DNA of 34,364 nucleotides from Clostridium sp. (GTDB lineage Bacteria; Bacillota; Clostridia; Clostridiales; Clostridiaceae): the NCBI GenBank assembly GCA_012512905.1, contig JAAZDF010000107.1, forward strand, positions 1 through 34,364, given 5' to 3'. Positions within the stretch are counted from its first letter, which is position 1; each line of letters begins with the position of its first letter. A program made the translations under genes and the position numbers. The notes beneath the pieces were generated by a model. That model did no database searches, had not been told where the DNA came from, and was given only the letters and a program-made list of their open reading frames with translations. Below, one piece after another: positions 18,203 to 28,377 of this stretch.

Positions 18203-20563
18203 ATGAATAAAAACTTTTTAGAGTTTGAAATGAAGATTTATGCATTAAGCGTTTTCGGACGAGAGTTCGATGATTTAACAAATGAAGAAAAATTTTATTG
18301 CCTTTCTAAATCATTAATGGAAGAAATTTCAGAAAAAATGAATGATACAGAAAAAAAATTTGAGGGTAAGAGAAAAGCATACTATTTTTCAGCTGAATTC
18401 TTAATGGGTAGGGCTCTTAGTAATAATTTAATTAATTTAGGTTATAAAAAAGAAGTAAAAGATATTTTAGAAAAATTAGGTACAGATTATAACTCAATCG
18501 AAGAAAGTGAATCTGATGCTGGACTTGGTAATGGTGGACTTGGAAGACTTGCAGCATGCTTTTTAGATTCAGCTGCAACACATGACTATTCCCTTACAGG
18601 ATATGGTATAAGGTATAGGTATGGAATATTCGATCAAGAATTAGAAAATGGTTATCAAGTTGAAAAAGCAGACGAATGGTTAAAACATGGAGACCCTTTC
18701 TCAGTAAAGCGAGAAGATCTTAAAGTTAAAGTTAATTTTAGGGATCAGAGCGTATATGCTGTTCCAGTTGATATGCCAATTGTAGGTTACGGTGGAAAAA
18801 CAGTTAACATATTAAGACTTTGGGAATCAAAAGCAATAACAGAATTTGATTTCGAAGCTTTCAATGAACAGGATTATGTTAAAGCTGTACAAGAAAAAAT
18901 TGATGCAGAGAATATTTCTAAAGTACTTTATCCAAATGATTCTAATGAAAAAGGTAGAATACTAAGATTAAGACAGCAGTACTTTTTTGTATCAGCATCA
19001 CTACAAGATTTAGTTCGTAAATTTAAAGAAACAAATAGTGATTTCAATGATTTTCCAAAATACCATGCAATTCAGTTAAATGATACTCATCCAGCTGTAG
19101 CTATACCTGAATTGATTAGACTTTTAAAAATTGAGGGCATTAACTTTGAAGATGCATTTAATATTGCTCAAAAAACATTTGCCTACACAAATCACACAAT
19201 TTTAAAAGAAGCCTTAGAGCAGTGGCCTGTTCATATATTTAAGGACCTACTTCCAGATGTTTATCATATTATTGAAAGAATTAATGATAAATTAAGTAAA
19301 GAATTAGATAGCAAAGGTGTTGTTGGAGAAAATAAAAGAGAATATTTGATAATAGAAGGTGGAAGTATTAAAATGGCTTGGCTTGCTATTTATGGAAGCT
19401 ACTCAACAAATGGTGTAGCAAGGCTTCACTCAAATATTTTAAAAGCGAGCGAATTAAATAATTGGTATAGGTTGTATCCTGAAAGATTTAATAATAAAAC
19501 AAATGGAATAACTCAGAGAAGATGGCTACTGAAAGCAAACCCAGAGCTGTCGGAGTTTATAACTAAGCTTTTAGGTCATGATAGATGGATAACTAATTTA
19601 GATTATTTAAAAGATCTTGAAAAATTCGCAGATGATGATGAAATCATAAAAGAATTTATAGAGATTAAAAAGATTAAGAAATCACAACTTAAAGAATATA
19701 TTTTAGAAAAAGAAGGAATTGAAATAGACGAAAATTCTATTTTTGATATACAAATAAAAAGACTTCATGAGTATAAAAGACAACTTTTAAATGCCTTCCA
19801 TGTTCTTTATTTATATAATAAATTAAAAACAGATAAAGATTTCGATATGGCGCCGCAAACATTTATATTCGGGGCTAAAGCTGCACCGGGGTACTATAGG
19901 GCTAAATCAATTATAAAGCTTATAAATGATGTCAAGGAAAAAGTAAATAATGATGATGAGACCAATGATAAATTAAAGGTAGTATTTGCAACGAATTATG
20001 GTGTTTCTTACGGAGAACTTCTTTTCCCTGCAGCAGATATATCAGAGCAGATTTCAACGGCTGGAAAAGAAGCATCAGGAACTGGAAATATGAAATTTAT
20101 GCTAAATGGAGCTCCTACTATAGGAACTTTAGATGGCGCAAATATTGAAATAGTTGAGGAAGCGGGATCTGAAAACAACTATATTTTTGGACTTGAAGTA
20201 TCTGATATAAAAAATATAGAAAACTCATATAATCCAAAACAAGTTTATGAAAATAACCATGATCTTAAGAAGGTAATAGATTCACTTGTTGACGGAACAT
20301 TTGGAGAAGAAACTCGAGATGAATTTAGACAAATATTTGATTCTTTAGTAAATGGAGGTTCATGGAATAGAGCCGATGAATACTATGTATTAGAAGACTT
20401 TGAAGATTATAGAAAAACCCAAGCAGAATTAAATGAGGATTTTAAAAACCCTATTAAGTTCTACAGAAAAGCTTTTTTGAATATGGTTAATGCTGGTAAG
20501 TTTTCATCAGATAGAACTATTGAAGAATATGCAAAGGAAATTTGGAAAATCAAAAAATATTAA
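18203..20563 (+). CDS. glgP: Glycogen/maltodextrin phosphorylase
   Basis: 786 aa; YFSAEFLMGRALSNNL, GLGNGGLGRLAACFLDS, EASGTGNMKFMLNGAPTIGTLDGANIEI (PLP site). Confidence 0.98.
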   Translation: MNKNFLEFEMKIYALSVFGREFDDLTNEEKFYCLSKSLMEEISEKMNDTEKKFEGKRKAYYFSAEFLMGRALSNNLINLGYKKEVKDILEKLGTDYNSIEESESDAGLGNGGLGRLAACFLDSAATHDYSLTGYGIRYRYGIFDQELENGYQVEKADEWLKHGDPFSVKREDLKVKVNFRDQSVYAVPVDMPIVGYGGKTVNILRLWESKAITEFDFEAFNEQDYVKAVQEKIDAENISKVLYPNDSNEKGRILRLRQQYFFVSASLQDLVRKFKETNSDFNDFPKYHAIQLNDTHPAVAIPELIRLLKIEGINFEDAFNIAQKTFAYTNHTILKEALEQWPVHIFKDLLPDVYHIIERINDKLSKELDSKGVVGENKREYLIIEGGSIKMAWLAIYGSYSTNGVARLHSNILKASELNNWYRLYPERFNNKTNGITQRRWLLKANPELSEFITKLLGHDRWITNLDYLKDLEKFADDDEIIKEFIEIKKIKKSQLKEYILEKEGIEIDENSIFDIQIKRLHEYKRQLLNAFHVLYLYNKLKTDKDFDMAPQTFIFGAKAAPGYYRAKSIIKLINDVKEKVNNDDETNDKLKVVFATNYGVSYGELLFPAADISEQISTAGKEASGTGNMKFMLNGAPTIGTLDGANIEIVEEAGSENNYIFGLEVSDIKNIENSYNPKQVYENNHDLKKVIDSLVDGTFGEETRDEFRQIFDSLVNGGSWNRADEYYVLEDFEDYRKTQAELNEDFKNPIKFYRKAFLNMVNAGKFSSDRTIEEYAKEIWKIKKY

Positions 20564-20587
20564 ATTAGTCATATAAATATTATATTG

Positions 20588-20679
20588 TAAGTGATTACTA
20601 TGATTTTAAATTATGTCATTAATTATACTTAGGTATGATATGAGCAAGTTTAAAACAGATTAGTAATCACTTATTTTTT
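20588..20679 (+). other. 13-bp perfect inverted repeat with 60-nt loop and downstream T-tract (possible terminator or structured RNA)
   Basis: TAAGTGATTACTA (20588-20600) and TAGTAATCACTTA (20661-20673), followed by TTTTTT. Confidence 0.7.
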
Positions 20680-20715
20680 CTGTGTTTATATCTTTGATTA
20701 TAGAAGGGAATGAAT

Positions 20716-21747
20716 ATGAAAAATAAAAGCCATATGACTGTAAAAGATGTAGCTGAAAAGGCAGGAGTTTCGGCGTCTACAGTTTCCAGGGTACTATCAA
20801 ATAGTTCTAAAATAAGTGAAAAGACTAAAGCTAAAGTACATAGGATAATGGATGAAATGGGATACTATCCAAATGCTATGGCTAGGTCTCTCGCTAGTAA
20901 TAAAACAGGTAATATTGGTGTAATACTTCCTAAAAGAGCAGAAGATTCATTTTTAAATCCTTTTTTCCCAGAAGCGATAAGAGGAATTTTAAATGGCGCG
21001 GAGCAGTTTTCATATGATGTATTAATTTCAGCAGTTAATAGAGATAAAAATGAGCTTAATAAATTAAAAGAATTAATAAAAAGTTCTAAAGTAGATGGTA
21101 TTATCTTAATGGAATCTGAAGAAGAAGATGAAAGTCAAAAATATTTACTGGATAATGAGTTTCCATTTTCTGTAATTGGAACACCATATAAAAATAAAGA
21201 AAAAATAAACTATGTAGATAATGATAATATAAAAGCTTGCTACGAACTCACTAAACACTTATATGGTACAGGTAGAAGGAAAATAGCTTTAATAGCAGGA
21301 GATGAATCTATAACAGTAACTAAGAAAAGAATATTAGGTTATAAAAAGGCGCTTTTAGATTTAAACTTAAACTTTGATGAGAAACTTTTATTTACAGGTA
21401 GTTTTACAGAAGAAACAGGATATAAGTATGCAAAAGAAATTCTAAGACTTAAGGAAATACCTGATGCTATAATAATAACTGATGATCTTATAGCTTTTGG
21501 TGCAGTTAAAATGCTTATTAGCCTTGGAATAAAAATTCCTTCTGATATATCTATTGCAAGTTTTAATAATAGTATACTCTCAAGATACTCTGATATTCCA
21601 CTAACTTCAGTAGATATAAATACTTATAAATTAGGATTTGAATCTGTAAAGTTAGTAGTGGATGATATTGAAAAAAATAGAAAAGGAATAAAAAACACTG
21701 TTCCTTTTAGTATAAATAAAAGAGAATCCACAAAAATTGATAGCTGA
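20716..21747 (+). CDS. malR: LacI family transcriptional regulator, MalR-like
   Basis: HTH MTVKDVAEKAGVSASTVSRVLSNSSKISEKTKAKV; FNNSILSRYSDIPLTSVDINTYKLG; next to malQ/glgP. SD agaaggga favours ATG 20716 over 20710. Confidence 0.85.
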   Translation: MKNKSHMTVKDVAEKAGVSASTVSRVLSNSSKISEKTKAKVHRIMDEMGYYPNAMARSLASNKTGNIGVILPKRAEDSFLNPFFPEAIRGILNGAEQFSYDVLISAVNRDKNELNKLKELIKSSKVDGIILMESEEEDESQKYLLDNEFPFSVIGTPYKNKEKINYVDNDNIKACYELTKHLYGTGRRKIALIAGDESITVTKKRILGYKKALLDLNLNFDEKLLFTGSFTEETGYKYAKEILRLKEIPDAIIITDDLIAFGAVKMLISLGIKIPSDISIASFNNSILSRYSDIPLTSVDINTYKLGFESVKLVVDDIEKNRKGIKNTVPFSINKRESTKIDS

Positions 21748-21772
21748 TTTTTTAGTAGCTATCAATTTTTTT
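21733..21772 (+). terminator. Rho-independent terminator of malR-like gene
   Basis: AAAATTGATAGCT-gattttttagt-AGCTATCAATTTTTTT. Confidence 0.85.
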
Positions 21773-21878
21773 ATATTAAATAAAATTTTTAAGAGTATGA
21801 TTGTGATTTGTATTATGTATATAGTGTATAATTAATACAAATAAAAATAATTTTATTTCCTGAAAACAAGGAGTAAAT

Positions 21879-22820
21879 ATGAAACTTGGATTTATAAAAC
21901 CAAATTATCCTAATGAAAAAAGAGTAGCTTTAATGCCAGATGACATAAAAGATTTCAAAAACAATATAATTATTGAAAAAGGATTTGGAGCTTTTATGGA
22001 CATAAAAGATTCAGCTTACGAAGATGTTGGATGTAGTATTTATGATAGAAAAAAAGTTTATGCAGAGTCTGATGCTATTTTTTCTTTGAAACTTATACAG
22101 CCTAGTGATTATGATTATATAAAAGAAGGACAAATTATAGTAGGGTGGACTCATCCTTTAGATTCTGGAAAAGAATTTATGGAAAAACAGGGAATTCCAA
22201 AAAAACTTGTTATCGTTGATTTAGACAACATAAGTCCTAAGGTTTTTTATAAAGACAAATCAATCTCCATAGACTGGATACCTAAAAATTTTATTTATAA
22301 AAATAGTTTTTATGCTGGATACTCTGCAGCTATGCATGGATTTATGAGTTTTGGAATTATTCCAAATAGTCACACGAAAATTGCCATCCTAGCACCGGGA
22401 AATGTTTCTCAGGGAGCATTTTATGCATCATCACTCTTTGGAAGTGATATAAGACTCTACTATAGGAGTACTATGAATGAGTTTAAAGAGAATATAGGTG
22501 AATATGATATTATTATAAATGGAATAGAGATATCTGCTAAAGATGATCCTATAATAAGCCTTAGTCTTCAAAAAGATATAAAAAATAACGCTTTAGTAAT
22601 AGATGCGGCAGCAGATGCAGGAAACGCAATTGAAGGAACAAGATTTACAACAATGGATGATCCTATTTATAAAGAAAATGATATATACTTTTACTTGGTA
22701 AATAATGCTCCTTCCATTTATTTTAAAGAAGCAAGTAAAGCTATAAGCAAATCTTTTTCAAAATATATTTATAGTAGAGATTTAAAAGAGATTGTAGACT
22801 TAGTTTCGAAAATTAAATAG
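21879..22820 (+). CDS. ceo: N5-(carboxyethyl)ornithine synthase-like (alanine dehydrogenase/PNT superfamily)
   Basis: 313 aa; starts MKLGFIKPNYPNEKRVALMPDDIKDF; nucleotide-binding LAPGNVSQGAFYAS; shorter than alanine dehydrogenase and close in size to lactococcal CEO synthase. Confidence 0.75.
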   Translation: MKLGFIKPNYPNEKRVALMPDDIKDFKNNIIIEKGFGAFMDIKDSAYEDVGCSIYDRKKVYAESDAIFSLKLIQPSDYDYIKEGQIIVGWTHPLDSGKEFMEKQGIPKKLVIVDLDNISPKVFYKDKSISIDWIPKNFIYKNSFYAGYSAAMHGFMSFGIIPNSHTKIAILAPGNVSQGAFYASSLFGSDIRLYYRSTMNEFKENIGEYDIIINGIEISAKDDPIISLSLQKDIKNNALVIDAAADAGNAIEGTRFTTMDDPIYKENDIYFYLVNNAPSIYFKEASKAISKSFSKYIYSRDLKEIVDLVSKIK

Positions 22821-22876
22821 AATTTTAATTTAAAGTGAAAATAATTAAATTACTTATTTAAAAATAATCTAATAAA

Positions 22877-22903
22877 AACAGGTGCTTTATTAGCACCTGT
22901 TTC
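22877..22903. terminator. Bidirectional terminator between ceo and the minus-strand tRNA-Leu
   Basis: AAACAGGTGCT-ttatt-AGCACCTGTTT. Confidence 0.8.
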
Positions 22904-22940
22904 TGTTAAAGATTATAATATAGTAAGTATACTTTTAAAT

Positions 22941-23026
22941 TGGTGCCGATGGTCGGGTTCGAACCGACACGGTTATTCACCACGGGATTTTGAATCCCGC
23001 ACGTCTGCCAATTCCATCACACCGGC
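22941..23026 (-). tRNA. tRNA-Leu (anticodon CAA)
   Basis: Reverse complement GCCGGTGTGATGGAATTGGCAGACGTGCGGGATTCAAAATCCCG...GGTTCGAACCCGACCATCGGCACCA; long variable arm; encoded CCA. Confidence 0.95.
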
Positions 23027-23098
23027 CTATGCTATAGATAATAGTAACATAAATATATAAGTATAATCAAGGATTAAATTATTTAGGGAGAGAGATTT

Positions 23099-24016
23099 AT
23101 GAAAAAGCTTTTAAATGATATAATTTATAAAGTAGATAAGGAAGCATTAAAGGGAAAAACTGCGGCTTATATACCGGAACTTAAAGAAAAAAATAAAAAA
23201 GATTTTGGACTTGCTATTATGGATGTAGAAGGTAGAGAAGAAGGATCAGGAATGTATCTTAAAGAATTTACAATTCAAAGTATCTCTAAATCTATTGTAT
23301 ACTTATATATATTAGAATCATTAGGGTATGAAAAAATAAAAGAACTTATTGATTTAGAACCTTCAGGAGAAGCTTTCAATAGCTTTAAACTAAAAAAAAT
23401 GGAAGATAGGTTTGTCGCATATAATCCAATGGTAAATACTGGAGCAATTATAGCGACATCTCTGGTTCCGGGAAGCTCTTTGGATGAAAAATATAATGGT
23501 ATAATTGATTTTACTAAAAAGCTTCTTGGAAAGCAGAATATAAAGATAGATTACAAAGTATATATTTCAGAGAAAAAAACTGGAGTTAATAATTATAAAA
23601 TAGGAAAGATGCTAAAAGAGAAAAACCTAATAAAGGACGATATAAAGGATGTTTTAGACTTATACTTCAAGCAATGTTCTCTTCTTGTAAGTGGGAGAGA
23701 CCTAGCATTTTTTGGAGCAGTCCTTGCAAATAATGGAGTAAATCCTAAAACTAATGTAAGACTTGTTCGAGAAGAAAATATTAAGTATTTAAAAGTAGCA
23801 ATGCTGTTTTCGGGCCTTTATGACTACTCTGGGAATTTTCTGCTTAAAACAGGCCTTATTGCTAAGTCAGGAGTGGGAGGAGGCATAGTAGCTTTTTCAC
23901 CCAGTAAAATGGGTATTGGAAGCTTTGGTCCGTCTTTAGATATATATGGAAATTCTGAGAAAGGAATTTCTGCTCTTGAAAAACTATCAAAAAGTTTAAA
24001 TTTAAGCATTATATAA
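23099..24016 (+). CDS. glsA: Glutaminase
   Basis: 305 aa; FTIQSISKSIVY (SxxK), NPMVNTGAIIATSLV, SGRDLAFFGAVLANNGVNP, KSGVGGGIVAFSPSKMGIGSFGPSLD. Confidence 0.94.
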   Translation: MKKLLNDIIYKVDKEALKGKTAAYIPELKEKNKKDFGLAIMDVEGREEGSGMYLKEFTIQSISKSIVYLYILESLGYEKIKELIDLEPSGEAFNSFKLKKMEDRFVAYNPMVNTGAIIATSLVPGSSLDEKYNGIIDFTKKLLGKQNIKIDYKVYISEKKTGVNNYKIGKMLKEKNLIKDDIKDVLDLYFKQCSLLVSGRDLAFFGAVLANNGVNPKTNVRLVREENIKYLKVAMLFSGLYDYSGNFLLKTGLIAKSGVGGGIVAFSPSKMGIGSFGPSLDIYGNSEKGISALEKLSKSLNLSII

Positions 24017-24039
24017 TTATAAAAGGGAGGTAATCAGTT

Positions 24040-25167
24040 ATGTTAAGATTTTTAGATGCTGGGGAATCTCATGGAAAAGGACTTATTGCAATCATTGAAG
24101 GACTTCCATCAAATTTTCAAATATCTAAAGAAAATATTAATCTTGAGCTTGAAAAGAGACAAAGAGGCTATGGAAGAGGAAATAGGATGACTATAGAACA
24201 AGATAAGGTTGAAATTTTATCTGGTCTTAGCAAAGGGAAAACAACTGGTGCACCTCTTACACTTTTTATAAGAAATAAAGACTATGAAAATTGGAAAGAT
24301 TTAAAAAATGTTGAAAAAGAAGTTTATATTCCAAGACCAGGGCATGCAGATCTTACTGGTGTCTTTAAATATAATAATAATATTAGAAATAATATTGAAA
24401 GGTCATCAGCAAGAGAAACCGCAATAAGAACAGCAGTAGGGGCGGTTTGCAAAGAATTATTGACCAGTCTCGGAGTTGAAATCCGCTCTAAAGTTATGGA
24501 AATAGGATCTGTTAAAGATAGCTTTACAGATTTATTTGATGATAGAGCCTACACTAAAATCAATGAAAGTTCTGTCAGGGTGTATGGTAACGATGATAAA
24601 TTTAAAGAAATTATAGATGAAGCGAAAATAAAGGGAGATACCTTGGGTGGAACTGTCTATGTATCAATTAAAGGCGTTCCAAGGGGAATAGGATCTTTTA
24701 TGCATTATGACAGGAAATTAGATGCTAATATTGCTTTTAGCGCTATGAGCATCCAAGGGGTTAAAAGTGTAACAATCGGAACTCAAAATACGAGCTTTAC
24801 AGGTAATTTATATCATGACGGTATAATGTATAAAGATAATAAGTTGAAAAGAGAAAGTAATAATGCAGGTGGAATAGAAGGCGGTATATCAAATGGTGAG
24901 AATATAGACATATATTCATATATTAAACCTATACCATCTATAAAAATTAAATACAACTCTGTAGATTTAAAAAATAAAAGAAACACATCATCTAGATATG
25001 AAAGAAGTGATGTTACAGCTGTAGTTCCTTTTTCAGTTGTTCTTGAAAATGTTATGGCTTTTGAAATATTGAAAGCAATATTAATAACTTTTTCAAAAGA
25101 TAATAAAGATGAATTAACCCATGCAGTAAATTATAGAAAGAAAAAACTAGGAGAGTTAGATGAGTAG
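24040..25167 (+). CDS. aroC: Chorismate synthase
   Basis: 375 aa; DAGESHGKGLIAIIEGLP, RQRGYGRGNRMTIEQDKVEILSG, RPGHADLTG, ERSSARETAIRTAVGAV. Confidence 0.97.
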   Translation: MLRFLDAGESHGKGLIAIIEGLPSNFQISKENINLELEKRQRGYGRGNRMTIEQDKVEILSGLSKGKTTGAPLTLFIRNKDYENWKDLKNVEKEVYIPRPGHADLTGVFKYNNNIRNNIERSSARETAIRTAVGAVCKELLTSLGVEIRSKVMEIGSVKDSFTDLFDDRAYTKINESSVRVYGNDDKFKEIIDEAKIKGDTLGGTVYVSIKGVPRGIGSFMHYDRKLDANIAFSAMSIQGVKSVTIGTQNTSFTGNLYHDGIMYKDNKLKRESNNAGGIEGGISNGENIDIYSYIKPIPSIKIKYNSVDLKNKRNTSSRYERSDVTAVVPFSVVLENVMAFEILKAILITFSKDNKDELTHAVNYRKKKLGELDE

Positions 25168-27775
25168 ATTATTAATTATTGATTCAAACAGTATTATGAA
25201 TAGAGCGTACTATGCTAATCCGAAATTTGTGACATCTAAAGGTCAAGATACAGGAGCAATTTTTGGTTTTTTAAATATGTTTTACAGGATAAAAGAAGAT
25301 TTAGCACCTGATTATATTGTGGCTGCTTTTGATATGCCTGGTAAAACATTTAGGCATGATAAATATGAAGAATATAAGGCAGGAAGAAAAAAAATGCCTG
25401 ACGAACTTGCTAGTCAGTTTCCTCTTATGAAAGATATATTAGAAAGCTATGCAGTAGATGTGCTAGAGCTTGAGGGATATGAGGCAGATGATATTATAGG
25501 AACACTATCAAAAAAAGCCGAAGCTAACGGAGATGAAGTTTTTATAGTTTCAGGAGATAGGGATATGTTTCAGCTTGCATCTAAAAATACAAAAGTAGTT
25601 TTTACTAAAAAAGGTGTAAGTGAAGTAGATATATATGATGAGGATTCCTTTATGGAAGATTATGGAGTGACTCCGAGCGAATATATTGATGTAAAAGCTT
25701 TAATGGGAGATGCATCAGATAATATTAAAGGTGTTCCTGGAATTGGAGAAGTAACTGCCTTTAAGCTTATAAAAGAGTACAAAAGTATAGAAAATGCAAT
25801 AGAAAATGCTGAGAATATATCAGCTAAAAGAGCAAGAGAAAATCTTATAGAATATCAAGAAGATGCAAGGGACTCTAAAGAACTAGTTACTATACATAGG
25901 GATGTAGCTTTGGATATGGACCTTGAAAAGCTTAAATCACAAAAAAACTATGATGAAGGTGTGATAAGAAAATTATTCACAGATCTAGAGTTCAATTCAT
26001 TTCTTGAAAGATTAGAAGGCGCTGAAACATTAGAAGAAGTAGATATTGATTTCATAGTTGTGGATAGCCCTAGTAGTCTTGAAGAAAATTTAAATAAAAT
26101 AAAAGAAGATGCTTTATCAGGAAATAAAATTATTTCTCTTAACTATAACGTTGTTCATTCACCAAAGCTTTCAGATAGAAAGATGGATTTTATTTCATTA
26201 TCAAGTGACAAGGTAAATATTTATATAGAAACAGAGAATATTTTTGCTGACTTAAAGTCAAAAGAAATCTTAAATAGTTTTTTTCAGGAAGATGAGCTTA
26301 AGTTTATAACTTTTAATATAAAAGATGGATACACAATTCTAAGAAGAGAAGGAATTGAAATTAATAATGTATTATTTGATGCTAACTTAGCTGCATATCT
26401 ACTAAATCCTGTAGATGGAAAGCTTGATCTTAAGGACCTTGAGTCTAAGTTTATAGGAGGCTTTATTGCCCCTGAAGGAAATAAAGGAGAGGTTATCTTA
26501 ACTAAAAACTTATATCCTTTATATGAAATTTTAAAAGAAAAAATTAACGATGAAGATTTAAATGAACTTTTATATGAAGTAGAGATGCCTCTTACTTATA
26601 TATTGTCTGATATGGAGATAGAGGGATTTAATGTAGACGAGAATATACTTGAAGAAAAACTTTATGAATTTGAAAAAGATATAGCAAGGCTTCAAGAAGA
26701 AATATATGATTTAGCTGGAGAAGAGTTTAATGTCAATTCTCCAAAGCAGCTTGGGGTTATTTTGTTTGAGAAATTAGAACTTCCAGTTATAAAAAGAACC
26801 AAGACAGGATATTCTACAAATGCTGCAGTTCTAGAGGCTCTTGAGGGAAAACATCCTATTATAGAAAAAGTTAAGTACTATAGAACAATAAGTAAAATTT
26901 ATTCTACTTATATTGTTGGATTAAGATCCGCCGTTGATGTAGATGGCAAAATACACTCTACATTTAACCAAACCCTTGCTGCAACAGGTAGGCTTACAAG
27001 TACAGAGCCAAACCTCCAAAATATACCTATAAGACATGAAATGGGTAGAGAAATAAGAAAAGCATTTATACCAAATAATAAAGATTCTTTAATACTTTCA
27101 TCTGACTATTCACAAATAGAGCTTAGAGTGCTTGCACATATTGCAGGAGATGAAAATATGATAGAAGCTTTTAATAACAAAATAGATATTCATACTAAAA
27201 CAGCCTCTGAAGTTTTTGGTGTAGATATTGACAAAGTAAGTAAAGTTGAAAGAGATAATGCAAAAGCAGTAAATTTTGGTATAGTATATGGAATCTCAGG
27301 TTTTAGTCTTTCAAAAGACCTTAAAATATCACCTAAAGAAGCAAGTAGCTATATAGATAGATATTTTGAAAGATATCCTTCTGTAAATACTTATCTAGAT
27401 GATATAAAAAAACAAGCTGAAGATAAGGGATATGTAACAACAATAATGAATAGAAAAAGATATATTCCAGAGCTTAGGGATAGAAATAAAATGGTCCAAG
27501 CAGCTGGAGAAAGACTTGCTATGAATAGTCCAATACAAGGAAGTGCGGCAGATATTATAAAACTTGCTATGGTTAAAGTTTATAATGCTTTAAAAGAAAA
27601 TAATTTAAAGTCAACACTAATACTGCAAGTCCATGACGAACTTATATTAAATGTATATAAAGATGAACTTGAAACTATTAAAAAACTTGTTATAGATGAA
27701 ATGGTAAATGTTTTAGATCTTAAAGTAACTTTAGTTGCAGAGGAATCTGTTGGAGAAACTTGGTATGAAGCGTAA
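25160..27775 (+). CDS. polA: DNA polymerase I
   Basis: 871 aa; 5'-nuclease domain (LLIIDSNSIMNRAYYA), palm motifs DYSQIELRVLAHIAGD, QVHDELIL, RRYIPEL-type fingers motif. Confidence 0.98.
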   Translation: MSRLLIIDSNSIMNRAYYANPKFVTSKGQDTGAIFGFLNMFYRIKEDLAPDYIVAAFDMPGKTFRHDKYEEYKAGRKKMPDELASQFPLMKDILESYAVDVLELEGYEADDIIGTLSKKAEANGDEVFIVSGDRDMFQLASKNTKVVFTKKGVSEVDIYDEDSFMEDYGVTPSEYIDVKALMGDASDNIKGVPGIGEVTAFKLIKEYKSIENAIENAENISAKRARENLIEYQEDARDSKELVTIHRDVALDMDLEKLKSQKNYDEGVIRKLFTDLEFNSFLERLEGAETLEEVDIDFIVVDSPSSLEENLNKIKEDALSGNKIISLNYNVVHSPKLSDRKMDFISLSSDKVNIYIETENIFADLKSKEILNSFFQEDELKFITFNIKDGYTILRREGIEINNVLFDANLAAYLLNPVDGKLDLKDLESKFIGGFIAPEGNKGEVILTKNLYPLYEILKEKINDEDLNELLYEVEMPLTYILSDMEIEGFNVDENILEEKLYEFEKDIARLQEEIYDLAGEEFNVNSPKQLGVILFEKLELPVIKRTKTGYSTNAAVLEALEGKHPIIEKVKYYRTISKIYSTYIVGLRSAVDVDGKIHSTFNQTLAATGRLTSTEPNLQNIPIRHEMGREIRKAFIPNNKDSLILSSDYSQIELRVLAHIAGDENMIEAFNNKIDIHTKTASEVFGVDIDKVSKVERDNAKAVNFGIVYGISGFSLSKDLKISPKEASSYIDRYFERYPSVNTYLDDIKKQAEDKGYVTTIMNRKRYIPELRDRNKMVQAAGERLAMNSPIQGSAADIIKLAMVKVYNALKENNLKSTLILQVHDELILNVYKDELETIKKLVIDEMVNVLDLKVTLVAEESVGETWYEA

Positions 27776-28376
27776 AATAAAAATAGGTCTAACAGGGGGT
27801 ATTGCATCAGGGAAAACTACTGTATCAACTTATGCTAAGGAAAAAGGTATTAGAGTTATAGATGCAGATTTAGTAGCTAGAGATGTACTTGATAGATATC
27901 CTGAAATATTGAAGTATCTGAAAAAACAATATGGAGATTTAATATTTGACAATGAGATCCTTAATAGAAAAAAGTTAGGGGATCTTATATTCACTGATAT
28001 CAAAAAAAGAAAAGAATATGAAAAAGTTATTATGCCTTTTATAATTCATGATATAGAAGACAAGATTAAAGAATTTGAAAAAGGACCTGAAACTCTTCTA
28101 ATAATTGATGCAGCTCTTTTATTTGAAAATTCCTTAGATAAAGAAATGGATTTTAATATATTAGTTTATCTTGATGAGAAAACTCAAATTAAAAGAATTT
28201 TAAAAAGAGATAAGATAAGTGAAAACCAAGCTATAAAGAGAATAGAATCTCAAATGACTTTAGAAGATAAAAAAATGAAGTCAGACTTTATTATAGACAA
28301 TAGTGGAGATAGAGAGTATTCATATACTCAATTTGATAAGATAATAAAAGAAATTAAAAAGAGAAAAAAGGTGTGA
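27765..28376 (+). CDS. coaE: Dephospho-CoA kinase
   Basis: MKRKIKIGLTGGIASGKTTVSTYAKEKGIRVIDADLVARDVL; ATG 27765 overlaps the polA 3' end. Confidence 0.95.
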   Translation: MKRKIKIGLTGGIASGKTTVSTYAKEKGIRVIDADLVARDVLDRYPEILKYLKKQYGDLIFDNEILNRKKLGDLIFTDIKKRKEYEKVIMPFIIHDIEDKIKEFEKGPETLLIIDAALLFENSLDKEMDFNILVYLDEKTQIKRILKRDKISENQAIKRIESQMTLEDKKMKSDFIIDNSGDREYSYTQFDKIIKEIKKRKKV

Positions 28377-28377
28377 A

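Noticed and set aside
18015-18281. Minus-strand 88-aa ORF across malQ/glgP junction
   Set aside because: Antisense to two clear genes; no domain or RBS support.
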